A stretch of DNA of 64,000 nucleotides from Stictocephala bisonia (taxonomy: Eukaryota > Arthropoda > Insecta > Hemiptera > Membracidae). Positions within the stretch are counted from its first letter, which is position 1, and the number at the start of each line of letters is the position of its first letter. A model generated the notes under the pieces. It was not told where the DNA came from. It saw nothing but the letters and a program-made list of their open reading frames with translations, and ran no database searches. The position numbers and the translations under genes are program-made. The stretch is from assembly GCA_035578905.1 (NCBI GenBank), contig JAQJVL010000537.1:393001-457000 (forward strand), in the 5' to 3' direction. This document shows positions 20,651 through 32,353 of this stretch, piece after piece.

Positions 20651-22616
20651 GGCAGGGACTGTATGTTATTCATGTATACTCATTGCCCTTCAGCACTAAA
20701 TGTATCAACAACCAAATAGTGTCTATTTGGTTATAGTTATAGATACTTTTTCAAGTATCTATAACACTACTACTGTTTGGTCAAAGGTCACAGACAGGCC
20801 GAATAATAATTGGGCTTAGCACGCATGCAGTGCAGGGGGGTCCTCTAGTATTAAGCTATTAAATTATACATTTTAATAAATCTCAAACAATGGGATAGTG
20901 CTGGGATTCACAGTCGGGGTTATAGAGCTAGCCAAGGGAAATCCCGTCCCGTTTTTACAAAGCAACGTTTCATTTCTGACAATGTGCCGGCCTTAGGCTG
21001 CATTCGTGTTCAAATATTCATCTACTTTCTGTGAACACAACCATCTTTCTGGCCCTAAATATTCCACCAGACCTTATGGACCCTTCTTCATGGAGTGGTA
21101 CGACTTTTATATTCGCTTATTATTTTCTTATTAAGGTCATGAAAATAAAAACACAAATAAATATTTAATATTAAATACTTAATGTCCATTAATTCTTTCT
21201 ATATCAATAGTTTTCAACTTTTAATTTTGTTATTCGAAGCTACAAAGGTTTTTACTATACTAAAACAAACGTTACTGTGAGCTTTTTCAATATTTTTATC
21301 ATTTTTATTAATTATATGTTATTATTATTATTGATTTTTTTTAGATTATTGACCAATTCATAATACTTTGATTATCTTGAGTTATAAACTTTATATGATA
21401 AGCCTAAACGCTATAATCGTCATGAGTGATGGATTCTGTTGAAATCAAATAAGTAAAATGTGTTTTTATCACTAAATTTTGTGTGCATTTATGACTTCAG
21501 GAGGTAGTTACTGAAATTTTCCTTCTCAATATAATTGTCCCTATTTCATCTACAGAACTTGGATATGTCGGTCACTTTTATATCCAATTTTGTTTGAATC
21601 ACATTAAAAAACATAACATTCAAATTATTTCTGTGATATCGTTAACATAATGCAATAGTTTCGGTTCTGATAATGCAATTTATTCCCATACAAATCATGT
21701 CGTATGGGAAATATTATCTCGACTAAAAAAAAAAAAATATGTCTCCAACCAATAAATACACATGTATCTAAACATAGGTTTATTGCTCTAACCTGTAGTA
21801 CATGGTTTGTACTGAATTACATATGTATGATGCTTTGGGTACTTTCAACTAGAGCAACCACGTGTGTTCAATGTAACTGTACAGCGCTCGACTACAACAG
21901 AAAATAATGCCGGGATCGGAGTCTATAAATTCAGTGATAAAAAGTCAAATATTATAAGATCACATAATAACATGATATGGATAAAAAGGATGAAAATGTC
22001 ACCACCGTGAACAATATGAGAATACATGATATCCAAAAAAGAAGGATGCAGAACTGATGCTGGATACTGTAGACGTGAGGTGAGATGTCTTGAAGATTTA
22101 GAGTGAAGAGGGCCTCACAGCTGGAGGGGGGGGGGGGAAGTAGGCGCATTCTGTTGTCGGGGTCGATGTATAGTTGGTGTTGTGTAGAGATGACGTAGAG
22201 TTGTAGATTGTAAGATTAAAATTTAATTAATAATTCTCTTCTGCATAAAAAAGAACGAAAAAAGACTCCTATCTTGAGGTGATACTAAAACGTATATTTA
22301 TATGAAGTAAACTAAACAATTAAACATTCGGCATTCTTCTTATGCCTTTTAGTAATGTAAAATGATTCTGTTTTTTTTTTTTAATTTATTATTTAAAATG
22401 AACAATTAATTAGCCCTTTTTTGTACTTGAAACTCTTGATGTTTCTTGAACTGGCTTGAACTCTTGATTGTGAAAAAATACCAAAGATTAATTTAGTTGA
22501 AATTTAATGTAAGTTTTGCGATAAAATGTGAGCACTAATATGTGGTAAAAGTAAAAAGAAAACACTGAATTAAGCTTAATTAGAATTGGTTTAAAAATCA
22601 CGTGACAATGAGAACT
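20651..22616. other. Unassigned DNA
   Basis: No gene or repeat family is recognised. A 13-base G run lies near 22125-22138. A frame of about 60 codons without a start (about 20976-21160, plus) reads VNTTIFLALNIPPDLMD and matches nothing I know. Confidence 0.4.
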
Positions 22617-23990
22617 TAGACCCAACCCCACCAAAACTGGAAGTTGTGCTGTACTGGGGAATGGCTTAAAAAATAGACAGGCAATAGGATCACGTGCGGC
22701 AGTCAGAGAGTTAAATTTCAACTCAGCAGCTGAGCAAAAACTATTCATTAAAAAAAAATTAGTTATATATTGGACAGAAGGCCATAATATCAAGAACACT
22801 CAAAAATCAACAAGAAACACCAAAATACACAAGAAATACTAATTATACAAACAAATTAGTAAATGATACAAATACACAAAAAAATTACAAAACCGACGTG
22901 CCTATCTGTAGAATCACTAGAAACACGTTATTAAGAGAAAAATTCACTTTAAAAACTTTAGAAATGTTTAACAAACAAATTAGCCCACATTCCATGATTC
23001 CACGGATGCCAGGGAGTCAGCCGGAATCCCTGGGCAGCTCCGAATTAAAGAAAAGTAAAATCATTAATAAATAGTCCCATTTTGGCGAAGTTTAAAAAAA
23101 TAAGCAATTAAAAAGAAAATATACCACGGTACCGTTCTATTAAAACTCTCCTCAATAATTCAATAAACGAAACAAATAACACAAACAATCTTAATGCCTA
23201 GGCCTCAACATAAAAATAAATAATTCTATAATTTAAACAGTAGGGGCGTAACAAAATAAAATTAAAAAAAATATAACAATAAAATGAACTAGTTAAAGAC
23301 TAACAATAACAATAATAACACGTTTCTGAACAAAATTACATACGTATATATTGTAAAACGTTAAAAAATGGGCCTATTAAATTATTTGGCAGTGTTCAAT
23401 AGTTAGTTCATAGGCAGTTCATATGCCTAGGCCAATTATTAAATTGTTCCGCACAAATTTTTTTCTTTTTCTTCAATTTACCGCCCCCAGCTCAGCCGCC
23501 GGAAATAAAAAGGAACGCACTGACCATAGGACTGAAGAACCCCACCCAAAGATGCAGGGAGGGCAGCGGGGGTGAAACTTTGCTCGGTCATATGGTCCCA
23601 AGGCCAGGCCAACAGAGTGGATGGTAGAAATTCGGCCAGACGGCAGGCTGAGGGCCAAATGTTCCACTCAAGGACCATGGAGTTAGAGACTCTTAGCCAG
23701 TCATTGTATCAGGCACGAGTGGCAGAAGTATACAGGTCAAACAGACAGGACAACCCGACAGACCGAGAGCCGGAATCACGGAACGGCCAGAGTCTGAGCC
23801 AACGGCCACGAAAGTAACATACCGACAGCATAAGAGCGATCTCAGGTAGCCTGGAAAACCACAACAAAAAATAACCAAACAAAAATTTACCAGTCAAAAG
23901 ACCCAGTACGGAACCCGCAAGACACGGGAGTCTCCGCCGATAAGTCACATGCGAAAGTGAAAATTTGTTGTAACAAGAACATAGCGTCCC
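22617..23990 (-). mobile_element. Unclassified GC-rich mobile element, copy 1
   Basis: It aligns along its length with 25003-26935. Shared blocks are CCAACCCCACCAAAACTGG at the left edge, CGGAATCCCTGGGCAGCTCC near 23022, CCCCCAGCTCAGCCGCCGG near 23483 and GTCAAAAGACCCAGTAC near 23894. The right third has far higher GC than the genome around it. Minus-strand frames in both copies share YFRGRWL/YFGGRWL and LLTG-like words. The similarity is clearly at the DNA level and the frames are broken, so I do not call a protein. It could be part of an LTR element or a LINE 5' region read on the minus strand. Confidence 0.6.
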
Positions 23991-25911
23991 TTCCCCCACT
24001 CTTTAATATTTATGACTAACCAATCAGGGGTAGGTGCACTATCACATTCAGGATGAGTGTTCAATAAACCTGCTCGCTTGACAAGTTGTAACTAGAAAGA
24101 ATACTGTCCAGCATTACTTATATCACACTTACCACAAACAATTGTATCCAATTAAACTTGGAAGACAGTATCCAATTAAACTATACAAACAAAAATCTCT
24201 TGAACACGAACTGTCAAAAAATGTAATCAAAAATACAAATAAAAACTTGATAATGACCCAAGTAAATTAAGGACATTACTTATGAGTAATGAGAAACAAA
24301 AAAATTAAAGTTTCTCTGTAAGTACCAAGGATACAATGACAATGAAACTATATCTATACTTGGTCTTCTGGATCCGTTATATTTTATAATGTACATAAAC
24401 CTTTGACGTGGTTAGATCCAGAAGCCCAAGATTATAGATACAGATGTAACGACCGAGGCAGCTTATCCATGAAGGTTAATGACAATGAAACGTTTCTCTG
24501 AAACCATCCTTGAAACGTACTGTGTCATTTTAGTGATAAATAATAGTGCATCAGATCTATATCCTTATACAGGGTGTCACTGATCTCTCTGAGGATCTTT
24601 TTAGGTATTGATTGTGGGTCAAAAACAAGACACAATATCCCATTAAACAATTGCAAATGATCTCCGGTACCCGTACAGCCGTCATTTTGTATTTTTTACT
24701 AATTCTTTTTTATTTAAAAAAAATATTTAACTATATAGTTCAATTTTTCTATACACATTGATAAAACTATTTTCTTACTGAAATAAATATATCAAACTTT
24801 TTATAAAATATTTTCAAAATAGTGGCACTTTGAAATGTTTGATCCTTAATAATTTTTAAAAGGTTAGGAATAGAACAAAAAACGAGAATACCTTTTTATT
24901 GCAAATTTTATTTGCAATCCAAAAAATTAATGTTGTATGATATCGAATGACAAACAACTTTGATTGAGTATTTTGTATTTAATCATTTACGCGTGAATGT
25001 TGAGACCCATCCCCCCCACCAAAGCTGGAAAGCGTGCCAACTGGGGGATGGCTCAAAACAAGTCAAGCGTTGGGATCACGGGTGGCAGTTGGAGGGTCAA
25101 AATAAACTCGGCAGCTGAGCGAAACGAATTTATTTACCAAAAAAGCAATTATTCAAAAAATCAAAAACAGACAGGCAGAAGGCCACAATATTAATTCGCA
25201 GTTAAATAACTACAAGATAACAAAAATTAACAATGTAATACAGATGCTACAAAAACAACAAACTCTACAAATACCCAATATAACAATTACAAACTGTATG
25301 GCCTATCTGCAGCTTAGCCTGAGACACCCAAAACGTAAGACAAATTTATTAACAATTTAAAAGGTGACAAATTAGAACCAATTTTGATAACCCCAAATAA
25401 CCCGGCAATTTAGCCCCACCATCCCATAATTCCACCGAGGTCAGGGAGTAAGCCGGAATCCCTGGGCAGCTCCGAATTAGAAGTTACGTAAAGGTACAAT
25501 AATCCCCTTTTGGTGAGTTTAAAAATTAAACAATTCAAAGAAAAATATAAAACGGTACCGTTCGAGTAAAAATTCACTTCAAAACACCCCTAATACACTT
25601 AACAAAAAAAAAATAAATAACAATAACTAGGCCTAAACATATAAATAAATAATAACAGGATTTAACAATGGGGACCTAACAAATATAAACTCTAACATAT
25701 CTAACAACAAAATAAAACTAATTAATTAATAACAAGAAATATAAATAAATATTAACATCCGAAAAGTTCTTTTTGTATTTCACGTTTTCTTTTCCCTTTA
25801 ATAAAAAATATATACGTCCCCAATGGCTGTGTTGCATAAAATCACTGTCAAAGTTTAGAAGTTTAGGCCTAGGCCACATAAAGTTCCACAAACATTTTTT
25901 TCTTCTTTTAG

Positions 25912-26371
25912 CATGGAACATGCTTTAGTCTTGACCTAACTGCCTGAAAACGTTACGCGGGAGGGTGACGCGTAACCATGAAAACACAATGACATATCAG
26001 TGTTGACTTCAATAATGATTTTATTTGCAAGCGTTCATCAAAGTACATCTTTAGTTTCCATGACAACTCTTGTTAAAAATATACAAAATTAAGTCCTAAT
26101 TAGAGAATCCATTTTGTGTCTATAGGATTATATAAGATAATAATTAACTTCCTTTCAAGGTGGTAATGAGTCATCGCGTGAGTAAGAACCTGAGCCGCGA
26201 AACAATAAAATTTAAAAAGTAAAGATATATTTATATTTTTAAGATATGTTTATATTTTTTGTAATTCCTTACATGAAATCTAAAATTCGTTGTTTTCGGA
26301 GAAATACATTTGCAGAAATTATTAAAAAGGAGCCAGCAAACAGAAAAAGCGCAGCCAAAGCATGTTCCATG
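25912..26371. mobile_element. 460-bp insertion with perfect 15-bp TIRs
   Basis: CATGGAACATGCTTT (25912-25926) is the exact reverse complement of 26357-26371. Copy 1 of the host element has no counterpart to the enclosed DNA. No coding sequence is visible, so it looks like a MITE. I could not define a target duplication. Confidence 0.65.
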
Positions 26372-26417
26372 TTTCTTGAATTTTAGCCGTAGGCTCTAAG
26401 CAAAAAGATCCGGGGGT

Positions 26418-26453
26418 CCAGGGGGCTTGCCCCCTGGCGAGGCCCGCAGGGCC
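26418..26453. other. Two adjacent GC-rich hairpins
   Basis: CCAGGGGG-CTTG-CCCCCTGG (26418-26437) and GGCCC-GCA-GGGCC (26441-26453) are perfect stem-loops three bases apart, followed by a T run. In a genome of about one-third GC this is unusual. It resembles a terminator or an element end, but its function is unknown. Confidence 0.7.
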
Positions 26454-26959
26454 GAGTTTTTTTTCTATGTTTCACATTATCAACCCCCAGCTCAGCCGCC
26501 GGGAAAACAAGATGGAAAGCACTGACCTGAGGACAGAAGACTCCTACCCAAAGATGTAAGTGGGGCAGCAGGGTCGCCAAAGGCCTCTATACATGGTCCT
26601 CAGGCCAGGCTGGCAGTGTGGATGGTCGAACTTTCCCCGGACGATAGGCTGAGGGAAAATGTCCCACTCGAGGACCCTGGAGTTTAGGAGTCTCTAGCCT
26701 GACATCGTGAACTTGCCGAGCAGCTGCAGAGAAACGACTAGAAAAACTGGCCAAACGGACCGACGAAAGCTGGAACACGGAACGAACGGATCCGAGCCAA
26801 CGGCCACCAAAGTACGCGAATCGCCGGGCAAAAGCGAAACTCAGGCAGCCCGGCAGACAACGACGAAAAAAACGAAATGTACCGGTCAAAAGACCCGGTA
26901 CAATGTGTACAGTCATAGTGTCGTGACGCGCGAATCAACCACAACAATACATCAGCGAT

Positions 26960-27490
26960 CTATTCTGATTACTTTCATCCAGAACACTACAATAAAGTGA
27001 TTTGTTACATTATTTTAATGAAAATGCTAACGGGAAAAAAGTTGCAGATGATTTCGTTGTTTTAAATTGACAATTAATTTTAACCTTAAGTAATGACCTA
27101 TAAACTAGAATTTTTGTAAACTATAGGTTGGTAGAATTGCTGAAGGTGCTGGAATTATTTAAGAAAAAAAATGTTGCTACTGTGTGCCAGACACTTTCCA
27201 ATCGTTTTTTCCCTTTGCAATCAAATGAGAGGACGAAATTTTGAGCAGAGTTCGTAATGTGAAAATAAATTTAATTAAAGTTCGAATTTATAGTCTAATG
27301 CATTTTTAAAATTACTTGTGTTATGTCTACAACCTGCTTTGAATCACAAAAAAATTTTAGAAATACTATAGTTTTAATTAATTTTTAATATAATAACAAC
27401 GAATATCACATGCAACTTTTTTCCCGTTGCCTGCTATTGTCATTTTCATTACAATAATGTCACAAATCACTTCATTGTAGTGTTTTGGAT
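26960..27490. repeat. Inverted repeat pair inside the nested element
   Basis: Bases about 26975-27070 (including AACGGGAAAAAAGTTGCA) are complementary to about 27400-27485 (TGCAACTTTTTTCCCGTT). This suggests that two opposed copies of one mariner-like arm lie here, so the internal order is rearranged. The spacer of about 330 bp holds nothing recognisable. Confidence 0.7.
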
Positions 27491-27984
27491 AAAAGTAATC
27501 AATAAAGCTGTATATGTACAGGAGGTGATTTGGAATTTTTAAATAGGATATTATGTCTTGTTTTTGACCTACAATCAATACCTAAAAAGATCCTCGGATA
27601 GTTTAGGTAAACCTTTTACAATGTTCTATCCACAACAATAGACTGATAAATATTTTAATTGCTGAATTAAAGCATTTATTATTCTATTGTTATGGATAGC
27701 AAATTGTGTAAGTATATAGATATAAGCTACTATTATTCGTCACTAAAATGACACAGTACGTTTCAAGGATGGTTTCAGAGAAACTTTTCACTGTCATTAA
27801 TCTTCATGGCCTCGGTCGTCACATCTGTATCTATAATCTTGGACGTTTGAGGATGGATCAAACTGTTAAGCCATCAACAGTTTGATCCTTCACTTTGAAC
27901 GGCAGTGTTAATTACTTTTTATGAACATAAACATATAATATTGACACATTTTTATTTAATAAATGTTCTATGAATATCACATTG

Positions 27985-28560
27985 TGGTGGAGCGACCGCC
28001 ACGTGATAACAAAGGCGACAGCTGACCGTTAAGGGCTCGAGGGGAGGAGGACATCGGAGCTGGTACATGAAAGAAGACCAAGGCTCGGCTGTTTAAATTT
28101 TAATTAATTATTATACTTAATCTTTTTTGGGGGACTTAAAAATTATGATGGGCTAAATTCCAATTGCAGGGTATGGGGGTCTAATTCCACTTGTATGGGG
28201 ACTTAGCTATTTAGAATTTTTCACAGCGTTTGCATTACATTTAATATATATCATTGGCACTCCTAGGCACTGTCTCGTAGTCAGCTAATTAGCACTGTAA
28301 ATTTAATAAATGTAATTGTGCGTGGGATATTTTATTTTTCTATTAAGTTATTTAAACAAAGCTGGCTGTGATGACGTAATTAAGGATCTCGTACAACGGC
28401 CCTCTCATGGTTTAGTAATTGTTTGAATTCTATTTTAATGAAATTGTCCAGCTATTTCCTTAGCACTGTGTGTGTCGGCCTAATAAATTACAGTATTTGA
28501 AGATACCATCGGCCAATAACAATATTCCAAAATTTATTCACGAACGGCCAACACCCGAGA
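27985..28560. mobile_element. 576-bp insertion, probable solo LTR, with ACATTG target duplication
   Basis: ACATTG occurs at 27979-27984 and 28561-28566, directly at both edges. Copy A has ACATTG once (437-442) with the same neighbours, so the insertion and its 6-bp duplication are certain. The insert begins TGGTGGAGCGACCGCC, ends CACCCGAGA, lacks terminal inverted repeats and contains AATAAA-type signals (near 28304 and 28480). The size and TG start suggest a solo LTR, but the end is not CA, so the class is an inference. Confidence 0.85.
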
Positions 28561-29374
28561 ACATTGATTATACCTAGTCCCGATAGTTTTTCCAAACTAG
28601 CGGTGTGGGTATTTTTTCAAAAAGACAGTGCATGTATGGTTTTGACATGAGCCTTTCTCATATAACCTTTAAAGTTACAGTTTGCTAATATTTTACTTTT
28701 TATAACAAAGCCTTACTATGAGACTAATCTATTTCCATATATTAAAATACCCCAGGTATACTAAGTATTAAATTATATATATTTCTGTGATCATTTTGTT
28801 CCTATATCTACATAATATTGAAGATGGTGTCTCCCATGGGTGCTATTTAATAGTTCAATAATATATTGTAAGTATTTTTCATGACCAGGGACCATAAATT
28901 ATTAAATTTAAAAACTTATGATAATAAGGGGACCAGGATCGTTAATTAAATGATTGTTTCAAGATATTTGTATCATAATAGATTAATTTATTTTTACAAA
29001 CTCCACTTTTTCTTTATGGGAAAAAGAATTCGTACTTACAAATACCATCTGAACATACTCGAACATCATAAAAGACATGCGATGGGCAGCAATCTTTAAA
29101 ATGCATGCACTGAAACAGTAAATAAAAATTACATTAGGTTTAACTATAAATAGTTGTTTTATTGTTCACTTAAAAAAGGCTATTAAAGTGATTATATTTT
29201 AAATACCACTAAATACAAATGTTAATCCAGAATTATATTGAACCAATCTCTTCAATCTGACGATGGAGACTTTCTTAACTACATTAATTTCTAAACTATC
29301 TAAATAACTACTAAATAAAGCGTCACTCCACCTCGAATTGTTAATGAGAGCTAAACACATTTTTGTAAGGTTTC

Positions 29375-30195
29375 ATTCCTTCAGGTTAGTTCTCTGCTGC
29401 AAGGGCTAGAAAATAATTGTCTTACTGTAAACACAGACAAAACTAAACTTATTGATTTCCATATAGTTGACTCCAATATCTTTGTTCAAGACAGAGTCCA
29501 TATTATTATAGGTGACTCTGAAATACAGTAATCTGACCACACTGACTTCTTGGGATTGTAACCTGCAGATCGACAAGGTCTGCAAAAGAATTAGCAGCGG
29601 AATTTTTGTTTTGCGGAGACTCTCTTACTTGGCTAATAGGGATATTTTATTTTCTGCATATTTTGGATGTGTTTATCCCCATCCTATCTACGGCAGATGG
29701 GGAGTAGAGTGTACTCGAACTCAATATGTTTTCAATTTGCAGAAGAAAGCTGTGTGAGTTCTACTTGGCCTTACTAAGTTTCAATCCTGCAAAGGTTTGT
29801 TTAGCGCAAACCTTTCCATGTCTGTTATCCTTGAGATTACTTTCTTTTTGAAAAAAAAATTCAGTGCTTTTTCTCTAGCCATCGCCACTCCTTAAGACAA
29901 TCCCCACATACCCGTCCCTATTCACCGCACCACATTTTTTGAAAAACAAGTTTTTGGTTCTGCTGTAAAATTATTTAACTGTCTGCCACTAAGCCTGTGA
30001 GCTGAGCCCAATGTAAATAGATTTAGAAAATATTTAAAAGCTTTTTTAATTCATAAGGAATACTATTCTGTTGGCAGTTTTTTTTTTGTTTTTTTTTTGT
30101 ATTATGTTAGTATTTAAGTAGGTTTTAGGTTAATTTGGCGTTTGTTATGCAATTTTTGTATTGTTAATCAACAAATAAATATTTTAATTTGATTT
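29375..30195 (+). pseudogene. 5'-truncated LINE ORF2 end and 3' UTR
   Basis: Across frameshifts it reads LTVNTDKTKLIDFH, then DFLGL-like sequence, LQIDKVCKRISSGIFVLRRL, SAYFGCVYPHPIYG, FNLQKKAVRVLLGLTKFQSC, and near the end TTFFEKQVFGSAVKLFNCLP. This is the thumb and C-terminal region of Jockey/CR1-type reverse transcriptases. It resembles the fragment at 50884-51560 (LRRLS, YFG-x-x-YPH, LQKK-x-VRV, QSCK, TFFEK). The 3' UTR ends in an ATTTTAATTTGATTTGATA-type tail. It sits in copy B where A and C are uninterrupted. Several stops make it inactive. Confidence 0.83.
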
Positions 30196-30382
30196 GATAA
30201 CTTAAAATCGCCATTTATCGCAATAGTAATGAGGACACAAATTACTATAAATATTATATTACAATTATCAGCTTTTCTTTAAAAGAAACTAGGGTTTCTA
30301 AATTAAGATTTGATATGTTTATGATTCCTACAAGTATACGTAATTGTTATTTAATTACTACAGTACTCTCGTGGGTCTATTA

Positions 30383-30538
30383 TACAGAGTGTCGGAGTCA
30401 GGATTGTCAACCACTTCTCTGCTCTTTCTATTTATACAGAGTGTCGGAGTCAGGATTGTCAACCACTTCTCTGCTCTTTCTATTTATACAGACTGTCGGA
30501 GTCAGGATTGTCAACCACTTCTCTGCTCTTTCTATTTC
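30383..30538 (+). repeat. 52-bp tandem triplication
   Basis: GTCGGAGTCAGGATTGTCAA occurs at 30391, 30443 and 30495, nearly identical. Copy C has one related unit (40885-40936). The 81-82 residue frames over it are artefacts of the repeat. Confidence 0.93.
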
Positions 30539-31184
30539 AGTTCACAGCATTCATTTATGACCACATCAGCATTGAAATCGTCAAAAAAATAAACTTCAAC
30601 TATTATTTAATAAGTTCATATCATCTAGGCAGTGAGTCAGTAAGTTAATTTTCGGTAACAAAACACTAAAACAAATCCACTAAAATCTGTTATTTAAGTA
30701 TTTAGGTTGCCATTGTCATATACACAATTACATTTCCATATAAAATGTTTCATTCGTGGTTATTTGTTTCAGTTATTCAATATATAAAATGAAGGATTAG
30801 ATTTTAATGTAATTTATAAAACACACACACTTCTAAATAAGAGACGTCAGCCTTTATAAATTTTAGTTTATATTTTACAAAAATAAAACTGAATATATTC
30901 TGAAACAAATAATGTTGATGTAGAACGCCTAAAAATTTGAAAACTGGCGTTTCTTTGCGAGGACAATGATGAATACAATTTGTCTGTATTGCATATAAAC
31001 ACAACATTAATTGAAATCATATGCGTTTTTATTTTTCAGTTAAAATGATTAATATGTTTATTTAATTTTAAATTAAAACATAATTTTAATTCAATATTTC
31101 TTTAATATATGGGAAGCGTTTTCTTAAAGTATTGATTTAATTAGATTTATAATTTTTTATTCAAAGTAGATGAGTAGAAGAAAG

Positions 31185-32200
31185 ACATATGTTGTACGTA
31201 CTTACGCTAATTCATTAATGGTATATAAAAGGAGAAGTAAATGACTATTTACTACACTCGACATTTTGTTGCTAGTTAACACTGGAACTTAAATTACTTG
31301 TTACCTGCTCGATAAAGAAACACGTATTTTGTAATATATAAGATATTGGTGTCTACATACTAAAACATAATACTTCTATTGCTTGAATTTCCCTCGTATA
31401 ATTATCTTAAGTATCTTATATGACCTTATAAGATCGTATAAGTATCTTAAAGTTGCGAAAACACCTAATCTATTCAAATTTATATCGTTGTCTTGTATAA
31501 ATTATATCTGCACACGTTAACAAGACATGCTTTAGTACTGGTTAAAAAATATAAAACTCACGCTAATATTTCGGGTCTTCTTCTAAATGTTCTCGCTTTC
31601 GTGTGGCAATGATTAATTGTCAAACGAAGTAGAAAGTCTACATATTTATAAGCAAGAAGCACGTACATTTTTAAACAACAATTTTTTTAGTTTTTAAACT
31701 AACGTACTGAAACGTACACTTTATATTAATGGTTAGGTTAGTTATTTTGCTTGTCACAGTTATTAACTTACTCGCCCTCCTTCTTTCTGGCAGCATGTTA
31801 CAATTGTAACAATCAAAGTTATAAAAAATAATCGGAACATAAAACTGAAGAAGGTTTGGCTCGACATCTTTAGTTGTTCCGTTGCAAGACACTTTTGTTT
31901 TGGTATTTAAACCATTCAAAGATACAGAACATTAATTAAGAACAGTTTGCCCATTGCTATCTTAGATTACATGTATTAAATGAAATAGCCTAAATTATAT
32001 CTCTGATAGATAAAGTATTTAATGTTTCGTTTATTTCAGTTGTCATGAGGGAATAAAATGAAAGTAGAACAAAGGTGTGTTTGTTTAAAATGTTATAATT
32101 AAATCAGGACTAATGGGTTTGTTAAGCTAATCAAAAAAAAAAATATTTATAATTGTATAACGATAAAACATATTAATTAACAATTGTTTTAAGTACGAAA
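31185..32200 (+). repeat. ABC repeat copy B, block 2
   Basis: It aligns with 7553-7897 plus 8775-9690 (A) and 41740-43080 (C) through GACATATGTTGTACGTACTT, TTAACACTGGAACTTAAATT and TGGCTCGACATCTTTAG. Copy B shows the uninterrupted junction for the 0.9-kb insertion in copy A. Confidence 0.75.
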
Positions 32201-32263
32201 GATCAAAACATGTTATTGCATATTACTTAATTTATATAGAAAGGCTTTAACATTTGAGACGTC

Positions 32264-32267
<4 letters not shown>

Positions 32268-32351
<84 letters not shown>
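32268..32351. repeat. (AT)n microsatellite
   Basis: About 42 uninterrupted TA dinucleotides. It marks the end of ABC block 2 in copy B. Confidence 0.97.

Positions 32352-32353
<2 letters not shown>

Larger units (their letters stand above)
25003..26935 (-). mobile_element. Unclassified GC-rich mobile element, copy 2
   Basis: This is the sister of 22617-23990 (shared CGGAATCCCTGGGCAGCTCC, CCCCCAGCTCAGCCGCCGG and CGGTCAAAAGACCCGGT). Similar ten-base words flank it (ACGCGTGAAT near 24990 and ACGCGCGAAT near 26924), perhaps a diverged target duplication. It carries a 460-bp insertion (25912-26371) and a GC hairpin pair (26418-26453) not seen in copy 1. The terminal ACCGGTCAAAAGACCCGGT is almost palindromic. 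Confidence 0.6.
24570..27615. mobile_element. Mariner-like inverted-repeat element, itself interrupted
   Basis: The left end CAGGGTGTCACTGATC follows TA at 24568-24569. GAGGATCTTTTTAGGTATTG (from about 24591) reappears inverted near 27575-27595, along with the adjoining TTTTTGACCTACAATCAATA-type sequence. The right terminus has decayed, so its exact end is uncertain. No transposase motif was found inside. A GC-rich element interrupts it. Confidence 0.65.
24401..27846. mobile_element. Foldback element enlarged by nested insertions
   Basis: The left arm (24401-24569) and right arm (27712-27846) are inverted copies, for example AAGATTATAGATACAGATGT near 24429 against its reverse near 27820. The left arm also matches bases 1-165 of the window. 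About 3.1 kb of other elements lies between the arms. The right arm directly touches copy B of the ABC repeat, as the related element does at the start of copy A. Confidence 0.75.
27852..30800 (+). repeat. ABC repeat copy B, block 1 (interrupted)
   Basis: It aligns with 290-655 and 2911-5210 (A) and 40095-41400 (C). It is interrupted by a 576-bp insertion (27985-28560) and a LINE 3' fragment (29375-30195). It retains the uninterrupted site of the copy-A mariner-like insertion near 28780-28800. Only one unit of the 84-bp repeat is present (about 30600-30690). Confidence 0.75.

Noticed and set aside
23473..23999. Several overlapping minus- and plus-strand frames in the GC-rich block
   Set aside because: High GC reduces stop frequency in all frames. 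The frames are not kept intact in the sister element at 26480-26930.
29512..29757. Stand-alone 81-residue gene
   Set aside because: It is part of a truncated LINE ORF2 that continues in other frames on both sides.
32268..32351. Transmembrane-like Ile/Tyr repeat frame
   Set aside because: It is a translation of an (AT)n microsatellite.
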